The notes: generated from the sequence alone by a model not told the origin. 64,000 bases of DNA from Onishia taeanensis (GCF_003268885.1 NZ_QLSX01000001.1:310001-374000), one strand, 5' to 3'; numbered from the stretch's first letter, positions 18,960 through 29,227 are shown. A program made the numbers and translations.

Positions 18960-19273
18960 GGGCCGATCACCTCAACCCTCTCGATATCGGGTAGGCGCAT
19001 CTCCAACCGCTCACTGGAAAGTCGCTCGATACGCGCCGGGCTTGACCAGGCACTCTCCTCGAGCAGCAGCTGCCCCCACTCGGTCTGTAGCTGGTTCTGC
19101 TCGCGCTCGAGCTGCTGAAGGCGGGCGTATTGCACGCGGGTCAAATGGCTGGTGGTGGTGACTGCCAAGGCACTCACCAAGGCCGCCACAACCAGCAGCA
19201 GTACCAGCAGGAGGCGCAGCTTCGGAAGTTGGCTCGCCTCCAGGCCTGGCATCCAGACTCGTCCCTGGCTCAT
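18956..19273 (-). CDS. ftsL: Cell division protein FtsL
   Basis: FtsL is a small bitopic divisome protein that forms a coiled coil with FtsB and activates FtsWI. The 105-residue protein has a membrane segment at about 18-40 (LRLLLVLLLVVAALVSALAV), then a heptad-rich helix (YARLQQLEREQNQLQTEWGQ). The terminal RLEMRLPDIERVEVIGP matches the FtsL C-terminal pattern. It lies between rsmH (67-bp gap) and ftsI. Confidence 0.93.
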   Translation of the reverse strand: MSQGRVWMPGLEASQLPKLRLLLVLLLVVAALVSALAVTTTSHLTRVQYARLQQLEREQNQLQTEWGQLLLEESAWSSPARIERLSSERLEMRLPDIERVEVIGP

Positions 19274-19340
19274 GTCGCTCCTTTTAGCTGCTGCGTCTCG
19301 GCTGCTGCCTCTTGGCGGCTAGCGGATTGCGGGGTGCTGG

Positions 19341-20297
19341 CTATTTCAGCTTGCGCGCCACTCGCATCACGGCACTGCGCGCACGGGGATTCCCCTCGAC
19401 TTCGGCGGCATTGGCCCGCCGGGCCTTGCCGACGGCTTCAAGGCGGCGATTGAGCTGATCATCGCGGATCGGCATGCCGCGGGGCAAGTGGGTGTCGCCA
19501 CGCACATGCTCGCGGATGAAGCGCTTGACGCGCCGATCCTCGAGGGAATGAAAGCTGATGACCACCAGATGCCCGCCCGGCGCCAGGGCCTCCAGTGCGG
19601 CGTCGAGCGCGGCATCGAGTTGTTCGAGCTCGCCGTTGACATGGATGCGCAATGCCTGGAAGGCACGCGTCGCCGGATGCTTGCCCTTTTCCCAGGCGGG
19701 GTGCGCCGTCTTGATGACTTCCGCCAGATCGCCGGTGCGAGTAAAAGGGCGCTCCTGACGGCGCTCGACGATGGCCCGAGCCAGACGCTTGGCGAAGCGC
19801 TCTTCGCCATGGGTCTTGAATACCCAGGCGATGTCCTCGACCTTGGCCCGCGAAAGCCAGTCGGCCGCACTCTCGCCGTGATCGGGGTCCATACGCATGT
19901 CCAGCGGACCATCGCGCATGAAACTGAAGCCACGCTCCGGGTCGTCGAGCTGGGGAGAGGACACACCCACATCAAGCAGGATGCCGGATAGCCGGCCGTG
20001 CAGATCGTGCGCGGTGGCGATCTCACCGAGCCTTGCGAACTCACCCCGCTCGATGGCAAAGCGGGCATCATCGATGCTGGCCGCTTCCGCCAGCGCCTGA
20101 GGATCGCGATCAATGGCCAGCAGACGTCCTTCTGGCGCCAGGCGCGAGAGGATCAGGCGGGAGTGCCCGCCGCGTCCGAAGGTGCCGTCGAGATAGGCAC
20201 CGGCGGGGTCGACGAGCAGGGCATCGACCGCCCCGTCGAGCAGCACGCTTTCATGGAGAAAGGAAGACGGGGCCGCGGCGTTCTCAGGTGAGGTCAT
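19341..20297 (-). CDS. rsmH: 16S rRNA C1402 N4-methyltransferase RsmH
   Basis: RsmH (MraW) methylates N4 of C1402 in the ribosomal decoding centre. I chose the ATG at 20297 ([20 protein letters not shown]), giving 318 residues; the frame runs further upstream without a sensible protein. Visible motifs are the SAM loop [12 protein letters not shown] and the block [20 protein letters not shown]. It is the first gene of the dcw cluster here because mraZ, its usual upstream neighbour, is absent. Confidence 0.97.
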   Translation of the reverse strand: MTSPENAAAPSSFLHESVLLDGAVDALLVDPAGAYLDGTFGRGGHSRLILSRLAPEGRLLAIDRDPQALAEAASIDDARFAIERGEFARLGEIATAHDLHGRLSGILLDVGVSSPQLDDPERGFSFMRDGPLDMRMDPDHGESAADWLSRAKVEDIAWVFKTHGEERFAKRLARAIVERRQERPFTRTGDLAEVIKTAHPAWEKGKHPATRAFQALRIHVNGELEQLDAALDAALEALAPGGHLVVISFHSLEDRRVKRFIREHVRGDTHLPRGMPIRDDQLNRRLEAVGKARRANAAEVEGNPRARSAVMRVARKLK

Positions 20298-20361
20298 GCA
20301 GGTCTCGATACGAACATAAACACCGGCCGACCATCTCATGGCCAGCCGGTGATGGGGAATG

Positions 20362-20726
<365 letters not shown>

Positions 20727-20788
20727 AGCGGCGAAGAATACCAGCGCAGCCATCCCCCCTCAAGCGATGACTGCATGACCGAGCCACG

Positions 20789-21649
20789 TCACCCGGCCTC
20801 GTCCTTGAGCGCCTGGGCACGGGCGTACCAGGCCTTCTTGGCGCCGCCGAGCAAGCGGGTGGTGATCGCCGCCGCCTGCTTGACGCCCACCCCTTCGGCG
20901 AGCAGCGCCTTGAGCAGCGTCTCGGCCTCGACCAGCGCCTCATCGTCGTCCGTCTTGGGCGAGGCGCCGGCCACCATCACCACAAATTCGCCCCGCGCCT
21001 GATCCGGGTCCTCCTCCATTCGCGACAGTAGCGAGGTAGCATCGCCATCGAGGAAGGTCTCGAAGGTCTTGGTCAGTTCCCGGGCGAGTACCACTCGCCG
21101 CGCGCCGAAACTGCCGGCGATGTCCTCGAGAGTATCGCGAATACGGTGAGGGGATTCGTAGAAGATCAGGGTTTCTTCCCGCTCAACCAGCGCCGAAAGG
21201 CGGCCGCGGCGGCCGCTGCCCTTGGCCGGCAAAAAGCCCTGAAAGAGGAAACGGTCGGTAGGCAGCCCCGCCGCAGAGAGTGCCGCGACGAAAGCACAGG
21301 CCCCAGGAATCGGCACCACTCGATAGCCGCTGGCACGCAGCTCGCGGACCAGCAAGAAGCCGGGATCACAGATCAGCGGCGTGCCGGCATCGCTGATCAA
21401 GGCCACATCCTCGCCGGCGGCAAGCCGCGCCTTGAGCTGCGCGACGCGCCCGCTTTCATTGTGCTCGTGCAGCGAGAGCATTGGCCGCTCAAGGCCCAGA
21501 TGGCGCAGCAGGCGCGCACTGTGGCGGGTATCCTCGGCGGCAATCACAGCGACATCAGCCAGCACCTGACGGGCCCTGGGCGACAGATCGTCGAGATTCC
21601 CAATCGGCGTGGCGACCACGTACAATGCTCCAATATCTGAAACTGTCAT
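20789..21649 (-). CDS. rsmI: 16S rRNA C1402 2'-O-methyltransferase RsmI
   Basis: RsmI methylates the ribose of C1402, the same nucleotide that RsmH modifies; both genes lie here on either side of rnpB. The 286-residue protein has the tetrapyrrole-methylase fold with TPIGNLDDLSPRA near the start, the block EDTRHSARLLRHL and the SAM loop ISDAGTPLICDPGF. It is divergent from lpoA with only 37 bases between the start codons. Confidence 0.96.
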   Translation of the reverse strand: MTVSDIGALYVVATPIGNLDDLSPRARQVLADVAVIAAEDTRHSARLLRHLGLERPMLSLHEHNESGRVAQLKARLAAGEDVALISDAGTPLICDPGFLLVRELRASGYRVVPIPGACAFVAALSAAGLPTDRFLFQGFLPAKGSGRRGRLSALVEREETLIFYESPHRIRDTLEDIAGSFGARRVVLARELTKTFETFLDGDATSLLSRMEEDPDQARGEFVVMVAGASPKTDDDEALVEAETLLKALLAEGVGVKQAAAITTRLLGGAKKAWYARAQALKDEAG

Positions 21650-21686
21650 TACGATTCCGAAAGCGGGTTATCTAAGGAAGGGATTC

Positions 21687-23564
21687 ATGAACACATCGTC
21701 ACGCGGCTTGCTGGCTGCGGCGCTGCTTGCACTGATGGTCAGCGGCTGCGCCGCGCCCAGTCTGATGTCGACCGAGCGTTCGCCGGAGGCCTTGCTCAGC
21801 CAGGCCGAGCAGCAGGCCCCCGGCCAGGCAGCCGACAGCCGCCTCGAGGCGGCCACCATCCTAGCACGCCGTGGCGAGGCGGCTAAGGCCAAGGAGATCG
21901 CTACCCAGCTCGACGACACCGCCCTCAGCGCCGAGCGTCGCCAGGAATGGGCGCTGCTGCTGTCGCGCCTGGGGTTAGAGGCCGAAGACGGCTGGAGCGT
22001 GATTCAGGCCACCGACCTGCTTGAAGCCGGCGCGCAATTGGACCAGGACGCCGCCAATAACCTGCGCTACCGCCGCGGCCTGGCGCTGGGCATGCTCGAC
22101 GAACCGCTGGCCGCGACCCAGGCCATGCTGAAGGCCCAGGCAGCCACCGGCAGCGATGTCCCCAACGACGCTATCTGGAAGCAGCTAAACCGTCTCTCGG
22201 CACAGGATCTGATGACACTGCGCAGCAACGCCGATGAGCTGACGCAGGGCTGGCTGTCGCTGCTCGAGCTGCAACGCCAGAGCGGTGGCGATATTGATAA
22301 ACTGCTCGGCCAACTGTCGAACTGGCGCGACGCCAACCGCAATCATCCGGCTGCCCGCAAGCCGCCCGCCGAGCTGCTGGCCCTGCGCGATCTGCGCGGC
22401 ACTCGGGTCGAGCGCATCGCCATCCTGCTGCCCGAGTCGGGCCCGCTGGCCTCCGTCGCCGGGCGCATCCGCCGCGGCATCGAGACCCGCCACGAACAGG
22501 CCGGCCAACAGGGCGCTTTCACCCCCAAGCTGGATTTCATCGACTCGAGCCAACAGGATCTGAACACCCTGTATGCCGAAGCCACCATGCGTGGCGCCCA
22601 GGTCGTGATCGGCCCTCTGGCCAAGAGCAAGGTCGAAGAGCTGGAAAAGCGCCAGCGACTGCCGCTGCCGACACTCGCCCTGAACTACGGCACTGCCGAG
22701 CGCAACGCCGCCGAAAACCTCTTCCAATACGGCCTTTCCGTCGAGGATGAGGCACGCCAGGTGGCCATCCGCGCTGCTCGCGACGGCCACCGTCGCGCGG
22801 CGGCCATGGTGCCCAACAATGACTGGGGGCGTCGAGTCGGCACAGCCTTCCGTGAGACCTGGGAAGACCAGGGCGGCGACATCGGACACTTGATGCACTA
22901 CGACCCAGAAGCCCTGGTCAATAACAGCGTCAAGCGTCTGCTCAGCCTGAGTGGACCGGTAGACATGATGTTTCTGCTCGGACTGCCAAGCTACGCTCGC
23001 CAGATCCCACCCACGCTCGACTACCAGAAACAGCCGGACCTGCCGGTCTACGCGACATCTCAGGCCTACGAGGGGCGGCCTCAGCCGCGATCCGATAGCG
23101 ACCTGAACGGCGTGCGTTTCGTCGAGATCCCCTGGCTGATTCCCGATGCAGCCGTTGGCGGCGTCGAGGCACTACCTTTCTATGCAAGCTATCGCACCCT
23201 GTCCGCAGAAGCCGACGACCCCGCGCTGCTCAAGCTGATGGCCATGGGCGTCGACGCCTATGAACTCGGCGTGCGTCTCCCCCAGTTCCAGGCCATTAGC
23301 GGCAGCGAGCTGTTCGGCGCTACCGGTACCTTGCGCGCCGCCAATGATGGCCGCATCCAGCGTCAGCTGCCTTGGGCGGAGTTCATCGACGGCTTGCCAC
23401 AGCCGCCCCTGGAAGCCGAAGGCGAACGAATGATCGACACCGATTCAGGCAATCGCCGGCCGGCCGGTCAGACAGACGGCAGAGGCAATACCGGCGCCAG
23501 CGATGGCGAGCTTGACAACAGTGGGTTAGGCAATGGTGACCTGAGCAATGGCGAGCTCCGCTGA
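21687..23564 (+). CDS. lpoA: LpoA/LppC-type outer membrane lipoprotein, activator of PBP1A
   Basis: LpoA spans the periplasm from the outer membrane to stimulate the peptidoglycan synthase PBP1A. The start at 21687 is supported by the AAGGAAGGG ribosome site and by the lipobox VSGC with the lipidated C21; a start further upstream would bury the signal peptide. The 625-residue protein has an N-terminal TPR-like helical region, then a periplasmic-binding-protein-like domain (ERIAILLPESGPLASVAGRI onward). The last 44 residues (582-625) are a low-complexity G/N/D/S-rich tail. The end overlaps yraN by 17 bases. Confidence 0.93.
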   Translation: MNTSSRGLLAAALLALMVSGCAAPSLMSTERSPEALLSQAEQQAPGQAADSRLEAATILARRGEAAKAKEIATQLDDTALSAERRQEWALLLSRLGLEAEDGWSVIQATDLLEAGAQLDQDAANNLRYRRGLALGMLDEPLAATQAMLKAQAATGSDVPNDAIWKQLNRLSAQDLMTLRSNADELTQGWLSLLELQRQSGGDIDKLLGQLSNWRDANRNHPAARKPPAELLALRDLRGTRVERIAILLPESGPLASVAGRIRRGIETRHEQAGQQGAFTPKLDFIDSSQQDLNTLYAEATMRGAQVVIGPLAKSKVEELEKRQRLPLPTLALNYGTAERNAAENLFQYGLSVEDEARQVAIRAARDGHRRAAAMVPNNDWGRRVGTAFRETWEDQGGDIGHLMHYDPEALVNNSVKRLLSLSGPVDMMFLLGLPSYARQIPPTLDYQKQPDLPVYATSQAYEGRPQPRSDSDLNGVRFVEIPWLIPDAAVGGVEALPFYASYRTLSAEADDPALLKLMAMGVDAYELGVRLPQFQAISGSELFGATGTLRAANDGRIQRQLPWAEFIDGLPQPPLEAEGERMIDTDSGNRRPAGQTDGRGNTGASDGELDNSGLGNGDLSNGELR

Positions 23565-23916
23565 CGCAAGGGCGCGCGGCGCTGCCATCGAGGCCCTGGC
23601 CAACGACTGGCTAGCCGCCCGCGGCCTCACCCCGGTCGCCCGTAACCAGCACGCCAAGGGCGGCGAGTTGGACCTGGTGATGCGCGAGGGCGAGACCCTG
23701 GTGTTCGTCGAGGTTCGTCATCGTCGCGACAGCCGTCACGGTCACCCGCTGGAGACGGTGACGACCAGCAAGCAGCGTCGCCTAATCAAGGCGGCGCGTT
23801 TTTATCTCGCCCGCAACGGGCTATCATGTCCCTGCCGCTTCGATGTGGTCGCCGTCACCGGCAGCGCCCCGGACCTGGAGTTTCTCTGGGTCAAGGGCGC
23901 CTTCGAAGCGTTCTGA
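23548..23916 (+). CDS. yraN: YraN, UPF0102 endonuclease-like protein
   Basis: A 122-residue member of UPF0102, predicted to have a Holliday-junction-resolvase-like nuclease fold; its cellular role is not established. The family core is present: GAAIEALANDWLAARGL, then GGELDLVMREGETLVFVEV with the conserved E, D and E-x-K-like acidic residues. Its start lies inside the lpoA tail, so it is translationally coupled. The lpoA-yraN-diaA-dolP order is the usual gammaproteobacterial one. Confidence 0.92.
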   Translation: MASSADARARGAAIEALANDWLAARGLTPVARNQHAKGGELDLVMREGETLVFVEVRHRRDSRHGHPLETVTTSKQRRLIKAARFYLARNGLSCPCRFDVVAVTGSAPDLEFLWVKGAFEAF

Positions 23917-24534
<618 letters not shown>

Positions 24535-24539
24535 TCCCC

Positions 24540-25115
24540 ATGCGTAACGCGATTATCCCCACTCTTGTTCTTGCCCTGACCCTAGGCCTTGGCGGCTGCA
24601 CCACCATTGCCAACGTGGCCAACGATGGCCCGATTGGCGAGAACTATGGCGAACGCACCCTGGGCAGCAAGGTCGAGGACGAGAGCATCCAGACCAAGGT
24701 CAGCGTCAACCTGGGCAAGACCGACGCCCGACTGGCCGATGCCCGCATCAACGTCGACGTCTTCAATGGCGTGGTACTGCTGACCGGCCAGGTGCCGAGC
24801 GATGAGCTCAAGAATAAGGCCACCAGCGTCGCCGAACAGGTGCGCAACGTGCGCCAGGTACACAACCAGCTGGCGATTGCCGCCAACCTGCCGATGAGCC
24901 AACGCCTGTCCGACGGCTGGCTGTCCACCCGCCTCAAGACTAACCTGGCGACCAACGAGAACATCGACGCGAGCCGCGTCAACATCGTGGTGGAAAACGC
25001 AAGCGTCTATCTGATGGGCTTGGTGACCCGCGCCGAAAGCGAGCGCATCGTTTCCGCCGTATCCGCTGCGGGAGGCGTGCAACGGATCGTCAAGGTCTTC
25101 GAATACCTCGACTGA
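24540..25115 (+). CDS. dolP: DolP (YraP) dual-BON-domain outer membrane lipoprotein
   Basis: DolP is an outer-membrane lipoprotein that binds anionic phospholipid and supports envelope integrity. From the ATG at 24540 (a GTG three codons upstream overlaps the diaA stop and is an alternative start) the protein has 191 residues. It carries the lipobox LGLGGC with C20 and two BON domains, each with the GVVLLTGQV or ASVYLMGLV strand pattern. A strong terminator follows 30 bases after the stop. Confidence 0.92.
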   Translation: MRNAIIPTLVLALTLGLGGCTTIANVANDGPIGENYGERTLGSKVEDESIQTKVSVNLGKTDARLADARINVDVFNGVVLLTGQVPSDELKNKATSVAEQVRNVRQVHNQLAIAANLPMSQRLSDGWLSTRLKTNLATNENIDASRVNIVVENASVYLMGLVTRAESERIVSAVSAAGGVQRIVKVFEYLD

Positions 25116-25144
25116 CCCGCGCTCTGCAGAGCATCATGACGCAA

Positions 25145-25182
25145 ACACAAAACGGCAGGCCCTCGGGCCTGCCGTTTTGTGT
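25145..25182. terminator. Bidirectional Rho-independent terminator between dolP and sspB
   Basis: A perfect 18-bp inverted repeat (ACACAAAACGGCAGGCCC and its complement) with only TC between the arms. A-runs on one side and T-runs on the other allow termination of transcripts from both convergent operons. Confidence 0.9.
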
Positions 25183-25198
25183 TCAAGGGCTTTTTTAA

Positions 25199-25245
25199 TC
25201 AAGAGACCTACTTTAGAGACTTACTCAAGAGACCCACTTTAGAGA
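25199..25245. repeat. Tandem direct repeat, two copies of 21 bp
   Basis: TCAAGAGACCTACTTTAGAG followed by A at 25199-25219 recurs at 25225-25245 with one mismatch (T to C), a 26-base period. It lies between the sspB stop and the shared terminator, so it would form the end of the sspB transcript. No function is recognised. Confidence 0.75.
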
Positions 25246-25283
25246 AAGTCTCCGCCCTCTCAGGGAAAAAGTATCAGCTGAGT

Positions 25284-25766
25284 CTACTTGATGACGCGCA
25301 GCGATGGCCGACCCTTGGGCGGCGTCTTGGGCGCGCCCTCGTCGTCAATGCTGGTTTCGTCTCCAGTATCCTCGACGCTCGACAGTGACGGGCGCTCGTC
25401 AGATGCCGTTTCACCACTCTCGGCGTCAGTCTCTTCCGCCTCATGGCCCGGCATGACCGGCTCGTGACCGAACACCATGCCCACGCCGTTTTCACGGGCA
25501 TAGAGCGCGATCAAGGCATCGATCGGCACCATCACCCGCATTGGCTTGCCGCCAAAGCGAGCGCTGAAGCTGATCGCATCGTTTTCCATGAACAGTTCTT
25601 CAACGGCCTGCGGCGCGATATTCAGCACGATCTGACCGTTCTGCACGAACTGTTCCGGCACCTCGACGCCAGGCTGTTTGGCATCGACGACGACATGAGG
25701 CGTCTGATCGTTGTCCAGGAGCCATTGATACAGAGCCCTAGCGAGATAGGGGCGACTCGATAGCAT
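25284..25766 (-). CDS. sspB: SspB, ClpXP specificity adaptor
   Basis: SspB binds ssrA-tagged proteins and delivers them to the ClpXP protease. The 160-residue protein has the substrate-binding domain (PYLARALYQWLLDNDQTPHV, then FSARFGGKPMRVMVPIDAL) and a long acidic linker. It ends PSLRVIK, the XB peptide that docks on ClpX. It follows sspA after 52 bases, as in most gammaproteobacteria. Confidence 0.97.
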   Translation of the reverse strand: MLSSRPYLARALYQWLLDNDQTPHVVVDAKQPGVEVPEQFVQNGQIVLNIAPQAVEELFMENDAISFSARFGGKPMRVMVPIDALIALYARENGVGMVFGHEPVMPGHEAEETDAESGETASDERPSLSSVEDTGDETSIDDEGAPKTPPKGRPSLRVIK

Positions 25767-25818
25767 CTCGGGCCTCCATTGTCTGTGGTCCGGGCCCTAT
25801 GGCCCGGTCCGTGGTATA

Positions 25819-26445
25819 TCAGGTACGCATCTCGCGCTCGGCTTCCGACAGCGAGGCCTTGAAGGACTCACGCTCGAAAGTGCGCTCCATATAATTCATC
25901 AGCGGCTTGACCTGTTTCTCAGGAAGCTCGATCCCCAGTACCGGCAGTCGCCAAAGAAGCGGTGCCAGGCAGCAATCCACCAGCGAGAATTCCTCGCTCA
26001 TGAAGAACGGCATATCCTCAAAGATCGGCGAGATGCCGATCAGGCTCTCACGCAGTTCCTTTCGCGCCTTCTCGGCATCCTTCTTGCTGCCCTGCTGGAT
26101 CTGTTCGATCAGCGGGCACCACTCCCGCTCGATGCGATGCATCCACAGGCGGCTCTGCGCCCGGGCTACCGGATAGACAGGCAGCAGCGGAGGATGCGGA
26201 AACCGCTCATCCAGATACTCCATCATCACCTTGGACTCATAGAGCACCAGATCACGATCCAATAGCGTCGGCACGCTATTGTACGGATTGAGATCCGCCA
26301 GCTCTTCGGGATGACTGTCTTCCTTGACTTCCAGGATGTCGACGGCAACCCCTTTTTCTGCCAGCACGATTCTCACGCGATGACTGAAGTGATCATCGCT
26401 ACCGGAGTAGAAGGTCATCGACGACCGCTTGGCCACAACACCCAT
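25819..26445 (-). CDS. sspA: Stringent starvation protein A
   Basis: SspA is a glutathione-S-transferase-fold protein that binds RNA polymerase and alters transcription in stress and stationary phase. The 208-residue protein has the family pattern [20 protein letters not shown], the [19 protein letters not shown] block and the C-terminal helical domain. Like other SspA proteins it should lack glutathione transferase activity (family knowledge). A GAGGAA ribosome site precedes the start. Confidence 0.96.
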   Translation of the reverse strand: MGVVAKRSSMTFYSGSDDHFSHRVRIVLAEKGVAVDILEVKEDSHPEELADLNPYNSVPTLLDRDLVLYESKVMMEYLDERFPHPPLLPVYPVARAQSRLWMHRIEREWCPLIEQIQQGSKKDAEKARKELRESLIGISPIFEDMPFFMSEEFSLVDCCLAPLLWRLPVLGIELPEKQVKPLMNYMERTFERESFKASLSEAEREMRT

Positions 26446-26530
26446 TTAACATTCCTCGCAACAGTTCGAGCCTGGATGATAACACGTTGACCGCGCTTCC
26501 AGGCGCCGAGACCCGCGATACGGGTCATGG

Positions 26531-26568
26531 AAAATAGACAAGGGCGCATGCCCAACGGCCATGCGCCC
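26531..26568 (-). terminator. Terminator after petC
   Basis: GGGCGCATG (26542-26550) and CATGCGCCC (26560-26568) form a 9-bp hairpin. On the minus strand it is followed by a T-rich stretch ending TATTTT. It lies about 20 bases after the petC stop and closes the petABC operon. Confidence 0.65.
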
Positions 26569-26589
26569 CCATGCTACCACTGAGTCGTC

Positions 26590-27372
26590 TCAGTGGATGT
26601 CGCGCCAGTACTCTCGCTTGAGCAGATAGGCGATGACGCCGAAGATAAAGATAAAAATCAACACCTTGGGCCCCAGCGCTTGGGCCTGAAGCTTGGAGGG
26701 CTCACCGACGTAGGCCAGGAAGTTGGTCAGATCATAAACCGCCCGATCAAACGCCTCCGGCTCCAGCTTACCCGCCTGGGTCACCTTGAGCACATCGCAG
26801 GACTGATACTTGCCCGTCAGCGGGTCAGGCTCATGCCCGGGCACCGGCCGATCAGTCTCGGCACAGACCATCTCCTGCACGCCCTGCAGCGGCTCCAGCG
26901 CATTGGGCATACCTACCAGCGGGAACACCGTATTATTCACACCCAGCGGGCGCTCCGGGTCCTTGTAGAAGCTGCGCAGATAGGTATAGATCCAGTCCGT
27001 GCCGCGCAGACGCGCCTCGAGGGTCAGGTCCGGCGGCGCGGCGCCGAACCAGGAGGTGGCGTCGCCCTTCTGCATGGCATTGCGCATCTGGTCATTGAAT
27101 GCCAGGTCCTCGGAAAAGATCAGCTTCTGCTCGACTAGATCCTGAGGGATGCCCAGGTCCTCGGCTGCCCGGGAATAGCGCTGATACTGCAGAGAGTGAC
27201 AGCCCATGCAGTAGTTGGTAAATAGCTTCATGCCATTCTGCAGCGACGCCCTGTCGGACAGATCCGGGGTCATCTCGTCGAAATGGACTGCCTGACCGCC
27301 CGCAGCAAACCCGGTCATCGGCATCAGCGCCACGAGCAAGGCGACGAGCAAGGCAAACATGTGCTTTTTCAT
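26590..27372 (-). CDS. petC: Cytochrome c1 of the bc1 complex
   Basis: Cytochrome c1 passes electrons from the Rieske centre to soluble or membrane cytochrome c. I chose the ATG at 27372, which overlaps the petB stop (TAATG); the frame continues upstream within petB but is spurious. The 260-residue precursor has a signal peptide (MKKHMFALLVALLVALMPMT, cleavage near GFAA). The haem site CMGCH is at 55-59, and the C-terminal anchor is VLIFIFIFGVIAYLLKREYW. The methionine ligand region is in the middle of the protein. Confidence 0.97.
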   Translation of the reverse strand: MKKHMFALLVALLVALMPMTGFAAGGQAVHFDEMTPDLSDRASLQNGMKLFTNYCMGCHSLQYQRYSRAAEDLGIPQDLVEQKLIFSEDLAFNDQMRNAMQKGDATSWFGAAPPDLTLEARLRGTDWIYTYLRSFYKDPERPLGVNNTVFPLVGMPNALEPLQGVQEMVCAETDRPVPGHEPDPLTGKYQSCDVLKVTQAGKLEPEAFDRAVYDLTNFLAYVGEPSKLQAQALGPKVLIFIFIFGVIAYLLKREYWRDIH

Positions 27373-28631
27373 TAGCCAGTCACCCTTTCCGGTACGGGCT
27401 TGGTGGTCTCCAGCCGCGTGTAGATCGGCATCAGCAGGAAGAAGGCGAAATACACCGCCGTGCAGACCTGAGCCACCAGGGTCCTCCCCGGCGTCGACGG
27501 CAGCACGCCAATCACACCGAGCACCACGAAACTGATCGCAAACAGCGCCAGCATGATCTTCGACAGCCAACCCTTGTAGCGCATGGAAAGTACGGGGCTC
27601 TTGTCCAGCCAGGGCAGTACGAAGAGGATCGCGATCGCGCTCCCCATGACCATTACCCCCAGGAACTTGGAGTCCAGGCCGAACAGCGAGAAGGTGATGG
27701 CGCGCAGCATCGCGTAGAAAGGCGTGAAGTACCAAACCGGCGCGATATGGTTGGGTGTCTTCAACGGGTCGGAGGGCTCGAAATTGGGCTGCTCCAGGAA
27801 GTACCCACCCCCTTCCGGGAAATAGAAGATCACCACACAGAACACAAACAGGAATACCGCCACCCCCACCAAATCCTTGACCGTGTAGTAGGGATGGAAC
27901 GGAATACCGTCCAGTGGCTTGCCGGACTCATCCTTCTTGGCCTTGATGTCGACGCCGTCCGGATTGTTGGAGCCAACCTCGTGGAGCGCCAGTATGTGCA
28001 GCACCACCAGACCGAGGATCACGATCGGCAGGGCCACTACATGCAGCGCAAAGAAGCGATTCAGGGTGATCCCGGAGATCAGGAAATCACCGCGAATCCA
28101 CTGCGTCAGGTCCGCCCCCACCACCGGGATGGCCGAGAAAAGCGAGATAATGACCTGAGCCCCCCAGTAGGACATCTGCCCCCAAGGCAGCAGATACCCC
28201 ATGAAGGCTTCGGCCATCAGCGCCAGATAGATGGTCATGCCAAAGATCCACACCAGCTCCCGAGGCGCCTTGTAGGAGCCATAGAGCAGCGCGCGGAACA
28301 TGTGCAGGTAGATCACCACGAAGAATGCCGTGGCCCCGGTGGAGTGCATATAGCGAATCAGCCAGCCGAATTCGACATCTCGCATGATGTACTCAACCGA
28401 CGCGAAGGCCCCTTCCGCGGAAGGGTTGTAGCTCATGGTCAGCCACACTCCGGTCAGAATCTGGTTGACCAGCACCAGCAGGGCCAGTGAGCCGAAGAAG
28501 TACCAAAAATTGAAATTCTTGGGTGCATAGTACTTGGCCAGATGCTCTTCCCACATCTGGGTGGCAGGAAAGCGATCATCGATCCAGCGCATGATGCCGC
28601 GTTCTGCCTTGGCGCGATTCGGATTACCCAT
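27372..28631 (-). CDS. petB: Cytochrome b of the bc1 complex
   Basis: This is the membrane subunit that carries both b haems and the two quinone sites. The 419-residue protein has eight or more hydrophobic segments, paired haem-ligand histidines (RYMHSTGATAFFVVIYLHMF and FALHVVALPIVILGLVVLHI) and the Qo-site motif reading PDW/PEW-like in other members. Start and stop overlap petA and petC by one base each, giving a tightly coupled three-gene operon. Confidence 0.97.
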   Translation of the reverse strand: MGNPNRAKAERGIMRWIDDRFPATQMWEEHLAKYYAPKNFNFWYFFGSLALLVLVNQILTGVWLTMSYNPSAEGAFASVEYIMRDVEFGWLIRYMHSTGATAFFVVIYLHMFRALLYGSYKAPRELVWIFGMTIYLALMAEAFMGYLLPWGQMSYWGAQVIISLFSAIPVVGADLTQWIRGDFLISGITLNRFFALHVVALPIVILGLVVLHILALHEVGSNNPDGVDIKAKKDESGKPLDGIPFHPYYTVKDLVGVAVFLFVFCVVIFYFPEGGGYFLEQPNFEPSDPLKTPNHIAPVWYFTPFYAMLRAITFSLFGLDSKFLGVMVMGSAIAILFVLPWLDKSPVLSMRYKGWLSKIMLALFAISFVVLGVIGVLPSTPGRTLVAQVCTAVYFAFFLLMPIYTRLETTKPVPERVTG

Positions 28632-29227
28632 CAGGCCGCCCCCTTGTCTTCGCCGACAACGATAATGTTGTCATTGTCATAGCGATGCGGTGGCACTTCC
28701 AGGTTCAAGGGGGCCGGTACCCCGGTGAACACCCGACCCGCCAGATCGAAGCGCGAGCCATGACAGGGGCAAAAATAGCCACCCGGCCAATCACCGCCTA
28801 AATCGGCAGCACCGGGCTCAGGCCTGAAGGTTGGTGAGCAGCCAAGGTGCGTGCAGATGCCCACCAGCACCAGGATCTCGGGCTTGATGGAGCGCAGCTC
28901 AGGGTCCACGTAGCTCGGCTGCTGCGGCGCCGAGGACTCGGGGTCCCGCAGGCGGGAAGGATCGATGCTCTTGATCTGTTCGATCATGGTGTCGTCGCGC
29001 CGCACTACCCAGACGGGCTTGCCACGCCACGCGACGGTCATCTGCTGGCCGGATTCGAGCTTGGATACATCCGCTTCCACCGGAGCCCCTGCCGCACGCG
29101 CCTTGGCACTGGGCTGCCAGGAGGCAACGAAAGGGACCGCGACGCCCACCGCGCCCACCGCCCCAACGACGGTCGTAGCACCGACGAGAAAGCGACGCCG
29201 CCCTTTGTTCACGCCCTTATCCGCCAT
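28631..29227 (-). CDS. petA: Rieske iron-sulfur protein of the bc1 complex
   Basis: The 2Fe-2S Rieske subunit accepts electrons from quinol. The start at the ATG at 29227 gives MADKGVNKGRRRFLVG, a twin-arginine signal with R-R-R-F, followed by a hydrophobic anchor. The 198-residue protein has the two cluster boxes CTHLGC and CPCHGS. It is the first gene of petABC. Confidence 0.97.
   Translation of the reverse strand: MADKGVNKGRRRFLVGATTVVGAVGAVGVAVPFVASWQPSAKARAAGAPVEADVSKLESGQQMTVAWRGKPVWVVRRDDTMIEQIKSIDPSRLRDPESSAPQQPSYVDPELRSIKPEILVLVGICTHLGCSPTFRPEPGAADLGGDWPGGYFCPCHGSRFDLAGRVFTGVPAPLNLEVPPHRYDNDNIIVVGEDKGAA

Noticed and set aside
25145-25182. The perfect 18-bp inverted repeat as a mobile-element end or recombination site
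   Set aside because: It has the A-run/T-run flanks of a bidirectional terminator, lies between convergent genes, and has no partner copy or recombinase nearby.
27373-27735. N-terminal extension of cytochrome c1
   Set aside because: The frame stays open upstream of the ATG at 27372 only because of the high G+C; it overlaps petB and the signal peptide starts at 27372.
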